From Oehlia diaphana (Eukaryota > Glomeromycota > Glomeromycetes > Glomerales > Glomeraceae), in the NCBI GenBank assembly GCA_003833135.1, contig QZLH01000492.1, forward strand, positions 14,356-25,707: DNA of 11,352 bases, read 5' to 3'. The notes under the pieces are model-generated. The model was not told the DNA's origin. It saw nothing but the letters and a program-made list of their open reading frames with translations, and did no database searches. The position numbers were made by a program, and so were the translations under genes. Below, in pieces: positions 1 through 8,201 of the stretch; position 1 is the first letter of the stretch; every line of letters begins with the position of its first letter.

Positions 1-25
1 AAAAAAAAAAAAAAAAAAAAAAAAA
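1..25. repeat. Poly(A) run at window edge
   Basis: The window opens with 25 consecutive A residues. This could be the poly(A) tail of a retrotransposed copy, a simple homopolymer tract or an assembly-edge artefact. The sequence to its right shows no reverse transcriptase or other retroelement coding, so the origin cannot be decided here. Confidence 0.6.
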
Positions 26-29
26 TACT

Positions 30-540
30 TAAATTTTCAATTTTTGTTATAGTGAGAGAACGAGGTTTATTTACTTGCTTGTTCGTGCAACTGTGTAGTG
101 TGCTCTTGGTAATGTATTTAGATAGGTTATTTTGTTATAGAGCCGCACAGCTATTTGGTTGGCGTCTCTTAAGTATTTCTAAATATTATATATGTACTCG
201 TACTAATTTTGTTGTTGTTGCAAAAAAAAAAAAAAGTGAATATGGTCCCAACAAAATACCTTGAAGTCTACTTAGATATTTCCATAGACAGACGGTTAAA
301 AGGACGACTATAGGCTTGAGGAAAGGGGAGAGACGACAAAATGAAACATCCGGAACCTACAAACAGAAAGCCGAAACGTTAGTAAACGTTTCGCTAAATA
401 AAAAAAAAAACAAAAAAAAAAAGAATTTGTTTGCTTCCGAAATTCTGTCCAAGAGGCGTCCGAAGAGCCGTGATCCTAGACAACAAGAGTGGAAAAAGGT
501 GAGAGAGAGAAGAGAAAGAAAATGATAGAGGGTTTTTATA
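30..540. other. Less AT-rich block without a credible gene
   Basis: This stretch is visibly less AT-rich than the following 2 kb. It contains two open frames on the plus strand (about 52-264 and 316-525), but neither begins with ATG. The second is very rich in Lys and Arg (it ends in KKVRERRERK) and is partly made of A runs. The only ATG there, at 341, is in another frame and opens just 13 codons. The block includes an A14 run near 222-235 and a purine-rich stretch around 490-522. It may be a piece of an old repeat or the edge of a gene lying to the left. I recognise no protein family. Confidence 0.35.
372..393. repeat. Perfect 9-bp inverted repeat (hairpin)
   Basis: CGAAACGTT at 372-380 is followed by the 4-base spacer AGTA and the exact reverse complement AACGTTTCG at 385-393. 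It would form a tight stem-loop in RNA or single-stranded DNA. No neighbouring gene explains it, so its role is unknown. Confidence 0.6.
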
Positions 541-1330
541 GTTTTTATACTTTATAAATTTATAGAGTATAAAAATTAAGATGACTCATAATTATATTGA
601 TCATATACGATTGTTACGCGTCGCGTATAATTATAATAGGAAATTGTTAACTGATCAAAATCACAATTTGAGGTTCCGATTTCCGATTTAGATATATTAG
701 TATTTGTAGACAAAGTTTGTTATATTCAACACAATATTTTAGAAAAATGATAAAAGTTACTAATACCGTAAATAGTGATTCTACTCTACGGTTGGAACTT
801 TTAACTTAAATATCATAGTACTAAAAATTTATAAGTATTTATTAGTCTGGTTATTATTAGGATATCATTGGAAAAAATACTCTAATAGAATTTCAAACAG
901 AAACTTCATTCCGAGTTATTCTGTTTTTAGTTACGGTATAGTTTTGTCATTTTAGTGCGCTGTAATGTATTTTTTTATCAGGTACGATTTTACGGTACGA
1001 ATGTACGATAATTATTTGCAGACCATAATGCCTTATTTTTTAAAAAATTGATTATTTCAGTCAATTGTATTGACAGGATTTAATTTTGTTTAATCATCTG
1101 GCCAAAACAATTTTAAAAAAATTTTTGTATTACTTCGAGATTTACAGCAGGTATGTTCTCGTAAGATCATACCCGCCAGAATTTAAACTAAATAAATTTA
1201 ATATCACCGAGTAATAAAATCACGCTAATAAAATCACTATTTATATTATTCATCACGCTGCATCACATTCTACAATTTTTTTATTTTTTTTTTGGAAAAA
1301 CTCAGATAAATGATCATTTTTCTGGTTTTT
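540..1330. other. Non-coding AT-rich stretch
   Basis: No open frame of interest is present on either strand. It holds only short patterns: a CpG-rich palindrome at 615-627, three copies of GTACGA at 982, 995 and 1003, an inverted pair GGTATG/CATACC at 1150-1173, and TAATAAAATCAC occurring twice at 1212 and 1226. I see no RNA gene. Confidence 0.5.
615..627. repeat. CpG-rich 13-bp palindrome
   Basis: TACGCG-T-CGCGTA is a perfect palindrome around a single central T, with four CpG dinucleotides in otherwise AT-rich DNA. It contains ACGCGT, the core recognised by MBF-type cell-cycle factors in other fungi. No gene start lies close by, so a regulatory role is only a guess. Confidence 0.45.
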
Positions 1331-1355
1331 ATTCCGACATATGACCAACTTTCTA

Positions 1356-1428
1356 TAATGCCGATAATTTGTCATATAGTTAATTTCTTAATGCCGGTAA
1401 AATGTCATAATTCCGGACAATTTCGTGA
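1356..1428 (+). repeat. Short diverged repeats TAATGCCGRTAA...GTCATA
   Basis: Two 21-base copies at 1356-1376 and 1389-1409 agree at 18 of 21 positions (TAATGCCG, then a variable centre, then TGTCATA). A poorer third copy, TAATTCCGG..., starts at 1408. They sit just left of the candidate inverted-repeat element and could be part of the same family of decayed repeats. Confidence 0.45.
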
Positions 1429-1501
1429 TTACACTGGGGAAGTTTGTGCATATGCAAATGAATACTCAAAAGATCAAAATAGTTTATGATCACATCGTAC
1501 C

Positions 1502-2175
1502 TTACTTATTACGGATTTACTACGAAATCCCGAAAAGGCTTAAAACCCTGACGTTTTCACGAAAAATCAGTCACGACATTTCCCAGCATTAATATGAAAT
1601 GCAAAAAATTATTAAATTTTAACCAGCATATTAAAAAATAAAAAAAATTATATCGTTATATAAATAATTACTTTTATATTTATTAATAAAATAAAAAAAA
1701 AACCGAAATTTATTTATTTTTTTTTTTTTAATTAATTAATGACATTTAAATAATAATTTATTAAAATTTGTAAAAATTTTATTTAAAATTATTAAAATTA
1801 TCAAATATTAAATAAAAAAAAAATAATTTATTAAAATTTGTAAAAATTTTATTTAAAATTATTAAAATTATCAAATATTAAATAAAAAAAAAATAAAACT
1901 ATTTTATTTGTTACTTTAATTAATTATAACGTATTAATATAAAAATTTTAATTTTTACCAAATAGAAAAACGTTAATTCTTGCGAAACATTTAAATTTAT
2001 TACATATCAATAAAAATATTCATTATCAAATCTAAAAGAAAATATAATGTAAAATTTTATTTTTTTAAAAAAGAAAAAGATAATAAATTTCGGGATAATA
2101 AGTGTGAGATTTTTGGGATTATAATTCGTCAGGATTGTAATAACGGGATTCTGATCGTCGGAATTCCCTTATTAC
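1502..2175. mobile_element. Candidate non-autonomous inverted-repeat element
   Basis: The left part (about 1502-1603) and the reverse complement of the right part (about 2084-2175) can be aligned with gaps. Both contain, in order, an AATCCCG block, a CCTGACG block, an AAAAATC block and a TCCC block. The interior is almost pure A/T, has no open frame and includes a 70-bp tandem duplication. Outside the ends lie near-identical 13-base direct copies, ATCACATCGTACC (1489-1501) and ATCATATCGTACC (2176-2188), which could be an old target-site duplication. Long imperfect inverted ends plus a duplication of roughly 9-13 bp would fit a Mutator-like non-autonomous element. Against this, the motif GGTACGAT in these flanks also occurs at 981-988, so it may be a dispersed repeat. 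Ends are approximate. Confidence 0.4.
1752..1896. repeat. Perfect 70-bp tandem duplication
   Basis: The 70 bases at 1752-1821 are repeated without a mismatch at 1822-1891, and 5 further bases continue the pattern. The unit is nearly all A and T, with an A10 run at the junction. Perfect identity in such decayed surroundings points to a recent duplication, for example by slippage, or to an assembly error. Confidence 0.85.
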
Positions 2176-2394
2176 ATCATATCGTACCATAATTTTTATT
2201 CTCAAACATATATAAATAATCACATGTATATACAGTATTGAAAGACTATTATATTAGTTTATTATTTTTTTTTCTAAAAAAAAAAAATTAAGATTTACTT
2301 TCAGTATCACAAATTTATCATGATTTAAAGATTTACAGATTCTTATATTAAGTGTCGTTCTATTTATATATTCTATGCTTATTTAACAATACTC

Positions 2395-2541
2395 AGGGGA
2401 ACGGCTCCGGAAACAATGAGTTCGGAACTCGAATAATATGGTGCTACATCGATTAATGATCGTCCGTTGTAGCTTGAACCAAAATATGAGCTAGAATCAA
2501 AAACATTTGACAATAATAAATATGTAACAATGATTATATGA
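2395..2541 (+). pseudogene. Possible decayed coding fragment
   Basis: One plus-strand frame reads as a protein-like sequence broken by two stop codons: RGTAPETMSSELE, stop, YGATSINDRPL, stop, then LEPKYELESKTFDNNKYV. The amino-acid mix is balanced and charged, unlike the Lys/Asn/Ile/Phe strings normally read from AT-rich non-coding DNA here, and the local base content is also less AT-rich. I do not recognise the family. It may be the tail of a dead member of one of the large local families. The stretch also contains the odd palindrome GAGTTC-G-GAACTC (2418-2430) and a nested hairpin with arms GCTACA/TGTAGC (2443-2473), which might instead be the reason for its unusual composition. Confidence 0.25.
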
Positions 2542-2869
2542 TGATAATAATGAACGTATTAGAATTATTGACGAGGTCACCAAAGATTACATAATTTTCT
2601 TATTACATATATATTGTCCAAAAATAAAGTTGCCTGTAATAAAATTATTTGCAATTATAATTGTAAAAAATAAGAATGATTATTTTTTAATTATTGTATT
2701 AGATTTATTAATTCAATTCATTAAAATAAATCGATATTCTTAAGTTAAAATATAAAAGACAGACTTTCTTATTAAAGATGTTGATATTTTTAACCGAAGT
2801 TGGAGAATGAACGTCATGTGGAACGTCTGATCATCATAATGGTCGCACAGGGAGCCTATTTATTATTAA

Positions 2870-2938
2870 CTCCCTTTTTTTGAATTTTTTTTTCTTTTTC
2901 TTTTCTTTTCTTTTTTTTTTTTTAAAAAAAAAAGAAAG
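2870..2938 (+). promoter_or_regulatory. Pyrimidine tract then A run before F-box gene 1
   Basis: A long T/C tract (CTCCCTTTTTTT, then mixed TTTC repeats and a T13 run ending at 2923) passes straight into an A10 run. It lies about 100-170 bp before the F-box start codon. Poly(dA:dT) and T/C-rich tracts of this kind are common in fungal promoters, where they disfavour nucleosomes. The promoter role is inferred from position only. Confidence 0.35.
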
Positions 2939-3037
2939 ATTATTTTATAACATTTTGTAATAATAATACCTGAAAAAAATTTTCAATTATAGGAGATTTA
3001 TTTTTAAAAATCAATTTTCGTTATTTTTGGATAAAAA

Positions 3038-4513
3038 ATGTCAAAACTCAATAAAGATATTCTTTTCTTAATATTTGAAGAATTACAAGATGATTCGAAA
3101 TCCCTCTTTTCATGTCTAATGGTTAATAGAATTTGGTGTGAAATTGTAATTCCAATTTTATGGAGGAATCCTTGGTGTTATGACATAAAGTATTCTAATA
3201 AAAGTTATTTATTTGCAATTATTGTTTCTTATTTGTCAGATGATATTAAAGAATCTCTAACGAAACAAGGAAGTCAATTACCGTTAGTTTCATATCAAGT
3301 ACTTTTATTTGATTATTTATCTTTTTGTAGAAGTATTAATGTTAAAACTATAAGAAGTATAACTTCTATTGGATCTTATATGACTTATAATCAATTTCTT
3401 TTACAACAAGAATTTTATAGCCTCTTTATGAAGAAATTTCCAGAGTTAAAGTATTTGAATATGAAATCTATTAGACATCAAATATTTTATTTTCCAGAAG
3501 CTAAGTTTCGTTTTGAATCACTTTATGAATTAGTATGTGACACATCAATAAACTCTTCATATTTTTATGGGCTGGCATGGATATGTCAACATATACAGAG
3601 ACTCATCGTTGTTAATGTAAACCCAAAAGTTTATCATGCGATTGCTAAATTAATTAAGGTACAGAAAAATTTAAAATATTTTGAATGGGAAGATGATTAT
3701 GGGTTACCCACTACTGGATCAGATCCTTATAAAGAGATTCTTCTTGCATTAGAAAAAAAGGTGGATACTATCAACCATTTAAAATTATTCTTCATATATA
3801 AAGATCGTACATCACAAAAGGTACTTCCAAAATTTCATAAATTAAAAACATTAATAACTGATTTTGGACCTTTTAGTGAAGAACAATTAAAATTTTTTAT
3901 TTATCGTGATCTTGAAATCTTTGAAATAGATTATTATGAATTAAAAGCAGCTTCTATTATAATTGAAAATAGTGGAGGGCAATTAAAGAAAATATTTTTT
4001 GTATCATCTTATGAACTTGATGATTATATAAATAATTTTGATGATGATTCACATATTTTTATTCGTAGAGTTCATGAAAGTTGTCCTTTAGTTGAATATT
4101 TATCACTTGTATTTCCACCATCAAAGCAACATTTAGATGAATTTGAAAAATTATTAAAAATTTGTCAAAATTTGAAATCATTATTTTTAATAATATATAT
4201 GAATGAAGTAGAACCTGAAAAAAAATTACTTTTAGAAAATGGAGAAGAATTATTAAAAATATTAATCAGATCAGCACCAACTAAATTAAGAGAAATTAGA
4301 TTTCTTTATGATATTGAATTTTCTTTGGAAGCTTTGGAAGAATTTTTAGAAAAATGGAAGGGTCGACCTAAACTTTCTATACTTACATGTAGACCTATTT
4401 ATAAAGGAGAAAATTATGTAAAATTGATTAATAAATATAAAAATAATGGAATAATTAAAGATTTTAGATGTGAATCATTTATGAATGTAGTAAATATTAA
4501 CTTCAATATATGA
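3038..4513 (+). CDS. F-box protein (491 aa), gene 1
   Basis: Probable substrate receptor of an SCF (Skp1-Cullin-F-box) ubiquitin ligase, acting in cytosol or nucleus. Residues 3-45 form the F-box: a DILFLIFEEL helix, a short acidic linker, then CLMVNRIWCEIVIPILW. The remaining 440 or so residues are rich in Leu, Ile and Lys, with repeated Leu-spaced segments such as LKYLNMKS, LVEYLSLVF and LKSLFLIIY. This fits a degenerate leucine-rich-repeat-like substrate-binding region, as in the very large F-box families of Glomeromycotina. The gene is one uninterrupted exon starting at the first ATG after a stop-rich leader (TAAAAAATGTC) and ending in TGA. It resembles gene 2 on the opposite strand, sharing CxxVNRxWC, IPxLW and an acidic block DDxK near residue 70. 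The substrate is unknown. Coding appears intact, with no signal peptide or membrane segment. Confidence 0.9.
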   Translation: MSKLNKDILFLIFEELQDDSKSLFSCLMVNRIWCEIVIPILWRNPWCYDIKYSNKSYLFAIIVSYLSDDIKESLTKQGSQLPLVSYQVLLFDYLSFCRSINVKTIRSITSIGSYMTYNQFLLQQEFYSLFMKKFPELKYLNMKSIRHQIFYFPEAKFRFESLYELVCDTSINSSYFYGLAWICQHIQRLIVVNVNPKVYHAIAKLIKVQKNLKYFEWEDDYGLPTTGSDPYKEILLALEKKVDTINHLKLFFIYKDRTSQKVLPKFHKLKTLITDFGPFSEEQLKFFIYRDLEIFEIDYYELKAASIIIENSGGQLKKIFFVSSYELDDYINNFDDDSHIFIRRVHESCPLVEYLSLVFPPSKQHLDEFEKLLKICQNLKSLFLIIYMNEVEPEKKLLLENGEELLKILIRSAPTKLREIRFLYDIEFSLEALEEFLEKWKGRPKLSILTCRPIYKGENYVKLINKYKNNGIIKDFRCESFMNVVNINFNI

Positions 4514-4592
4514 GATATAAAATATCTTTTGTTTTAAACATTATAGTATTAGTTAAATATTAAATAGGGAAATATATAGGATTGATATGATA

Positions 4593-4635
4593 AATAAACG
4601 TGCTTTATTGTGTATTTTGTGTATTTGTGTATTTG
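4593..4635 (+). terminator. Poly(A) signal with GT-rich element after F-box gene 1
   Basis: AATAAA lies at 4593-4598, about 80 bp past the stop codon. It is followed by three closely spaced GTGTATTT copies (4610, 4619, 4627) that give a GT-rich downstream element. This order is the standard layout for eukaryotic mRNA 3'-end formation. AATAAA is common by chance in this DNA, but the GT-rich partner strengthens the call. Confidence 0.5.
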
Positions 4636-4683
4636 GAGCAATTTTATTATCTAATTTTTTTTATTAATAAATAATTTTACAAA

Positions 4684-4708
4684 CATACCAAACATACCAA
4701 GCATACCG
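4684..4708 (+). repeat. 9-bp tandem repeat CATACCAAR
   Basis: CATACCAAA, CATACCAAG and CATACCG follow one another directly, giving a little under three copies. The array lies between the F-box gene and the transposase relic and might be close to a transposon end, but no matching inverted copy was found right of the relic. Confidence 0.5.
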
Positions 4709-4826
4709 TTTTTTTTGGTTGATCCGATTTTATAAGTAGTGTATATGAAACGTAAATTTTTAAATAAAAATATAGATACTTCGGTTTATGGTTCCTTTAT
4801 ACATTATATATTATAAACTTACTTAC

Positions 4827-5670
4827 CAGCAATGGAAATGTATAGTAAATCCACTAAGAGGACGAACTGAACTAATATGAAAGGTTGTCTTTTTTGTTTT
4901 TCACTTTATATCTGCTATATAGAGGCGATAAGGAATAATTTCAAATTTATATGTTTTTATTTTATAGATTTTACGTGGAATTATAAAAGAACATTCTAAT
5001 TATTATTTGGATGAAATTGTAAGAGAAATGATTAGAGAAACTGGCAAAGAGGTTCCTATATCTACATTATGCAAACAAGAAATAAGGTCAATATTTTATT
5101 TATCACTTTTATATTAAAATTACAATTATAATTTAGATCTTTTAGTTAGAAAATCAACAAGAGAAAGGAGTGATTTATTAAAAGCTGTTTATACTTTTAC
5201 TATTGGTAATGAATATCAAGCAGAACAGTTGTTCTTCTAGACGAGATGAAAGGACTTTATCAATACATTATGTATACATGTATTCAGTATTCACAAAAAT
5301 CAAGTGGTATTTAATGAAGTAGTTTTTTTTAGTTGTGTTAGATATACATATGATATCAGATATTACATTATATGGGTTTATTACACGTAAGGCAGTTGCG
5401 ATTTCGTACATTTATTTTATCTCAAGTCACAAGTATTTTTTTTTCGCGTTTTTATATTGTATAACATTATGTTACATTTATATTTACGTAAGCGTAACTA
5501 TGATTGAATTTGTATCAAACTTCTAATTTTAATGATTCTGATCTTTATATTTACCTGATAAATCCTTATCCTAGTGTACAGTATTAATTTATTATGATGA
5601 AATGATAAATGTGATAAAGGAGCATAAAGTGTGTAAAGTGATTTCTCTTTCTCCATATTCATCCAATTAC
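4827..5670 (+). pseudogene. Transposase relic, Tc1/mariner-IS630-like
   Basis: A decayed DDE transposase can be followed in order along the plus strand, but only by changing frame. The pieces are: QQWKCIVNPLRGRTEL at 4827 (end of the helix-turn-helix part, then stop TGA at 4878); ILRGIIKEHSNYYLDEIV... to ISTLC at 4968-5072; KSTRERSDLLKAVYTF and TIGNEYQAEQL up to a TAG at 5238. LDE (5237-5245, presumed first catalytic Asp) is out of frame with DERTLSIHY from 5245. VRYT at 5337, a TLYGFI segment near 5365, FILSQV at 5411, NPYP at 5561 and CKVISLSPYS ending at 5661 follow. The last corresponds to the PPYSPD-type motif before the third catalytic residue. In the TLYGFI segment the Asp usual in relatives (LDGFI) is Tyr. 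Multiple stops and shifts show it is dead. It probably once encoded cut-and-paste transposition. Terminal inverted repeats were not found. The family is recognised from memory of Glomeromycotina transposases. Confidence 0.75.
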
Positions 5671-5775
5671 TGTATAATATGAATTTATTTTTTATCTTTT
5701 GCTTCCTTAACAAGTTTTGTTTTTATTTCCACTTTTTACTGATTTTTAAATTTATAAAATCACAAAATTATATAT

Positions 5776-5781
5776 TTTATT
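5776..5781 (-). terminator. Possible poly(A) signal of F-box gene 2
   Basis: TTTATT on the plus strand reads AATAAA on the minus strand, about 30 bases past the stop codon of F-box gene 2. Such hexamers arise easily by chance here, so the call depends on position alone. Confidence 0.3.
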
Positions 5782-5811
5782 ATTTATAAAAAATTGAAAA
5801 TGTTCCTAAAA

Positions 5812-7377
5812 TTAATCAATATCCATTATAAAAGTATTAATATCAATAAATAATTCATTATAACTTTGAACTCTAATATTATAAAATTTAAATTCTTCCA
5901 ATTCATCTTTTGAATTTGATAAATCACCACTTTTCATATGATGTTCTGTAGTAAAAGTATTTTTAATAGCTAAAAGTTTAACTTTTTTCTTTTTCATAAT
6001 ATAATCTTTTATAAAAGGTAAAATATCAATATCATGACAATATTTTGGTGTTATATTATTAATTAATAATTTTTTAAAGAAAGTATTTTGAGAATTTTTT
6101 AAGAAAATTTCAAAATCAAATATTTTAATATTAAGAGCCAAATTTAAATATTCTAATTTAAAAGGAAGTAATTGACCTAAATTTTGTAAAATAATTGAAC
6201 TAATATATTCAAGATTATAATTTGGTAAACAAAAATAAATTGAAAGATAATTTAAATTATTTTTAATACTTTCAATTAAATTAAATATTAAAGAATTAAT
6301 ATGAGGTTCAATTTTACATAAATTAAGAAATTTAATATTTTTAGAATATTTTGGTATTAATTCAAATAATTTAATTAATTGTTGTTTAAATAATAAAGAT
6401 AAATTATTACCAGAATTAAAACCAAAATTTTCTAAATAATTACCAGATTTTTGTAATAATAATAATAAAGAATCATCAATTTGTGATCTTTTATCTAATA
6501 ATAAAGATTTTAATTTAAATGGTTTAGTTAAATTAATAATTTGTTTAGTAAAACCAGAACAATAAATTATATGAACAGATTCTAATACACATAATTTTTC
6601 AAATATATTATCTAAATTATTTATATACTTAAAATCAATATAATAAAAAATGATTGTATTTAAAGTATTAGAACAATTAAAACATTTAGATAATAATAAA
6701 GGTTGATATAAAGATGAAAAATCACGTCTAAACATAATCTTTTTAAGATTTTGATGAGAATTAATTATTTGTGATATACGATTTTTAATTTGTGTATTTA
6801 AAGAAATGATAGAAAGGTTTAAATTTTTAATATTATGAATGAAATTTGGATTTTGTAAAATTAATTCAAGAACATTATCACAATATGTACCAAAAGAAGA
6901 ATTTATCTCAATTTCAAAAGTATGTAAATTTATTTCATTCTCAATAAATATTTTAAATAATGCCATAGAAATTGATTTTCTAAAATTATCTCTTGAAAAA
7001 TATCTATTTCCAACTATTGAAGTTCTTTTAAATCTCCACATTCCAATTGATGAAATAACTTTTCGTGTATTCATATATTTTAAAAAACTAGGATAATTAA
7101 ATAATGTATTTGAAGGTAATGGATTTTTATTAATTTTATATTCATTTAATTTTGTTTTTAAATCATCATCTAAATTATGAAAATAAATTTCAACAACATT
7201 ATAATTTTTTGTAGGAAATGAAAATGTATTTTCCCATAATAATGGAATCGCTAAACGACACCATAATCTGTTTACTAAAACACATGAATGTAAAGTTGAA
7301 TAATCATCCCGAAAATATTTTATAATTTCATATATTAATTCAGGTAAATCACCTGAAAATATTTTTGAACAAGACAT
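5812..7377 (-). CDS. F-box protein (521 aa), gene 2
   Basis: Probable SCF ubiquitin-ligase substrate receptor. Residues 10-50 form the F-box: DLPELIYEIIKYF, then LHSCVLVNRLWCRLAIPLLW. The rest is Leu/Ile/Asn-rich with repeated Leu-spaced strands, such as IKNLNLSII, IKFLNLCKI, LNYLSIYF and LEYLNLAL, at irregular intervals. This fits a degenerate leucine-rich-repeat solenoid that would bind the target. The gene is a single exon from ATG (CAT at 7375-7377) to TAA (TTA at 5812-5814). It is a distant paralogue of gene 1: both have CxxVNRxWC plus IPxLW, an acidic DDxK segment near residue 70 and a following F-x-Y-x-S-F segment. Divergence is large, so this is not a recent duplication. The two genes converge, with the transposase relic between their 3' ends. 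No targeting signal is visible. Confidence 0.9.
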   Translation of the reverse strand: MSCSKIFSGDLPELIYEIIKYFRDDYSTLHSCVLVNRLWCRLAIPLLWENTFSFPTKNYNVVEIYFHNLDDDLKTKLNEYKINKNPLPSNTLFNYPSFLKYMNTRKVISSIGMWRFKRTSIVGNRYFSRDNFRKSISMALFKIFIENEINLHTFEIEINSSFGTYCDNVLELILQNPNFIHNIKNLNLSIISLNTQIKNRISQIINSHQNLKKIMFRRDFSSLYQPLLLSKCFNCSNTLNTIIFYYIDFKYINNLDNIFEKLCVLESVHIIYCSGFTKQIINLTKPFKLKSLLLDKRSQIDDSLLLLLQKSGNYLENFGFNSGNNLSLLFKQQLIKLFELIPKYSKNIKFLNLCKIEPHINSLIFNLIESIKNNLNYLSIYFCLPNYNLEYISSIILQNLGQLLPFKLEYLNLALNIKIFDFEIFLKNSQNTFFKKLLINNITPKYCHDIDILPFIKDYIMKKKKVKLLAIKNTFTTEHHMKSGDLSNSKDELEEFKFYNIRVQSYNELFIDINTFIMDID

Positions 7378-7499
7378 ATTTTCGAAGGGAGAGTTAGAAA
7401 GTATAATATCGAATTTGTCAATTGTTTGTCAACATGATATTATTGTTGATAGTGACTGCGGCTAATTATTAAACACATGATTAATTAAATTGGCAAACT

Positions 7500-7549
7500 T
7501 AATTTTGGCCAGTATTAAAATTCGATAATCTTAATTCCGGTCAAAATTA
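7500..7549. repeat. Imperfect 19-bp inverted repeat
   Basis: TAATTTTGGCCAGTATTAA at 7500-7518 pairs with TTAATTCCGGTCAAAATTA at 7531-7549 at 16 of 19 positions, around a 12-base spacer. It lies about 120-170 bp upstream of the start of the minus-strand F-box gene. It could therefore be a promoter element, or the remnant of a transposon end. Confidence 0.5.
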
Positions 7550-7627
7550 AAAATACACTGAATATAATTTGACGTAATTTCATGCTGTTCAAGTATTATG
7601 TAATTGGCGTTTAATGTTAAAATTAAC

Positions 7628-7892
7628 CTATTTTTAGTTTAAAAATGAAAATTTTATTCAAATTTAGTTAAAGCAAATATTTTTTTAATTTGATAATCGT
7701 AAAATTATTATTCATCAACGATATTTGAAGTTTGATATGCCGTAAATCTTACCAGACAAAATTTTTATTTAATGATAATCAAATTTAATACTAACCAATT
7801 TTAGTCCAATTTTAGTTTAAAATGAAATTTTTTTTATTTAATCATGAAATTATTATTTTATCGACGATGATTTTGAAATGTGATGTACCAGA
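7628..7892 (+). repeat. Two diverged tandem repeat units
   Basis: A unit at about 7628-7755 and another at about 7807-7892 share the order AGTTTAAAATGAAA, ATTATTATT...ATC(A/G)ACGAT, TTTGAA, TGATRTRCC and a CCAGA block, with insertions and deletions between. They look like old copies of one element. No coding is visible, and boundaries are approximate. Confidence 0.4.
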
Positions 7893-8201
7893 AAAAAAAA
7901 TAATTTTATGATATCATACATAATAAAATGGGTTTCATAAAATTTAATTATGATAACCGATTTATAATCAAATTTATTTTAGTAATCAAACTATTATTTA
8001 ATTGAAAATGGATTTTTTTGTCGGTAATAATAATAATTGTACCAATCAGATAACAACAATTGCTGTGCCACAAAAATTTTTAATTTTCTTTTATCGAAAG
8101 ATACTTTAAACCTATCGCCATTATTATAATTATAATGATATTTTCAAAAAAGAATAAAACATGATATAATTTATATATTAAAATAATAAAAGTTTAATTA
8201 T

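Larger units (their letters stand above)
2200..2990. other. Intergenic stretch upstream of F-box gene 1
   Basis: Apart from the possible coding scrap at 2395-2541, no gene is visible. TATAAAAG at 2751-2758 is a good TATA-box match. It is followed at 2778 by an ATG that opens only ten codons. It lies about 280 bp before the F-box start, so it could serve a long 5' leader or a dead gene. GAACGTC occurs twice near 2810-2830. Confidence 0.4.
7380..8190. other. Non-coding stretch upstream of F-box gene 2
   Basis: No open frame of interest is present. The first part should hold the promoter of the minus-strand F-box gene, but no clear TATA box stands out. The rest is decayed repeat DNA, including the inverted repeat at 7500-7549 and the diverged tandem units at 7628-7892. 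A related-looking but poorer segment follows to about 8090. Confidence 0.45.

Noticed and set aside
52..264. 70-codon open frame on the plus strand
   Set aside because: It begins with GTG, has no recognisable domain, and its end runs through an A14 tract giving KKKK. No promoter or homologue is recognised.
316..525. 69-codon Lys/Arg-rich open frame
   Set aside because: It begins with TTG and has no ATG. Much of it comes from A runs, and a 9-bp hairpin lies inside it. No family is recognised.
2413..2431. GAGTTCGGAACTC as a tRNA T-arm / B box
   Set aside because: The loop lacks the conserved A, the stem has only three to four pairs, and no A box lies at the right distance.
5090..5136. Possible intron in the transposase (GTCAAT...ATTTAG)
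   Set aside because: Removing it leads directly into an in-frame TAG, so it does not restore reading. Decay by frameshift is simpler.
5498..5713. 71-codon minus-strand frame
   Set aside because: It overlaps the transposase relic, whose motifs read on the plus strand. No known domain.
4640..5800. Terminal inverted repeats of the transposase relic
   Set aside because: I compared the flanks by eye and found no convincing matching pair or TA duplication, so no full element is called.
6839..7096. 85-codon plus-strand frame
   Set aside because: It lies fully inside F-box gene 2 on the other strand and is its shadow.
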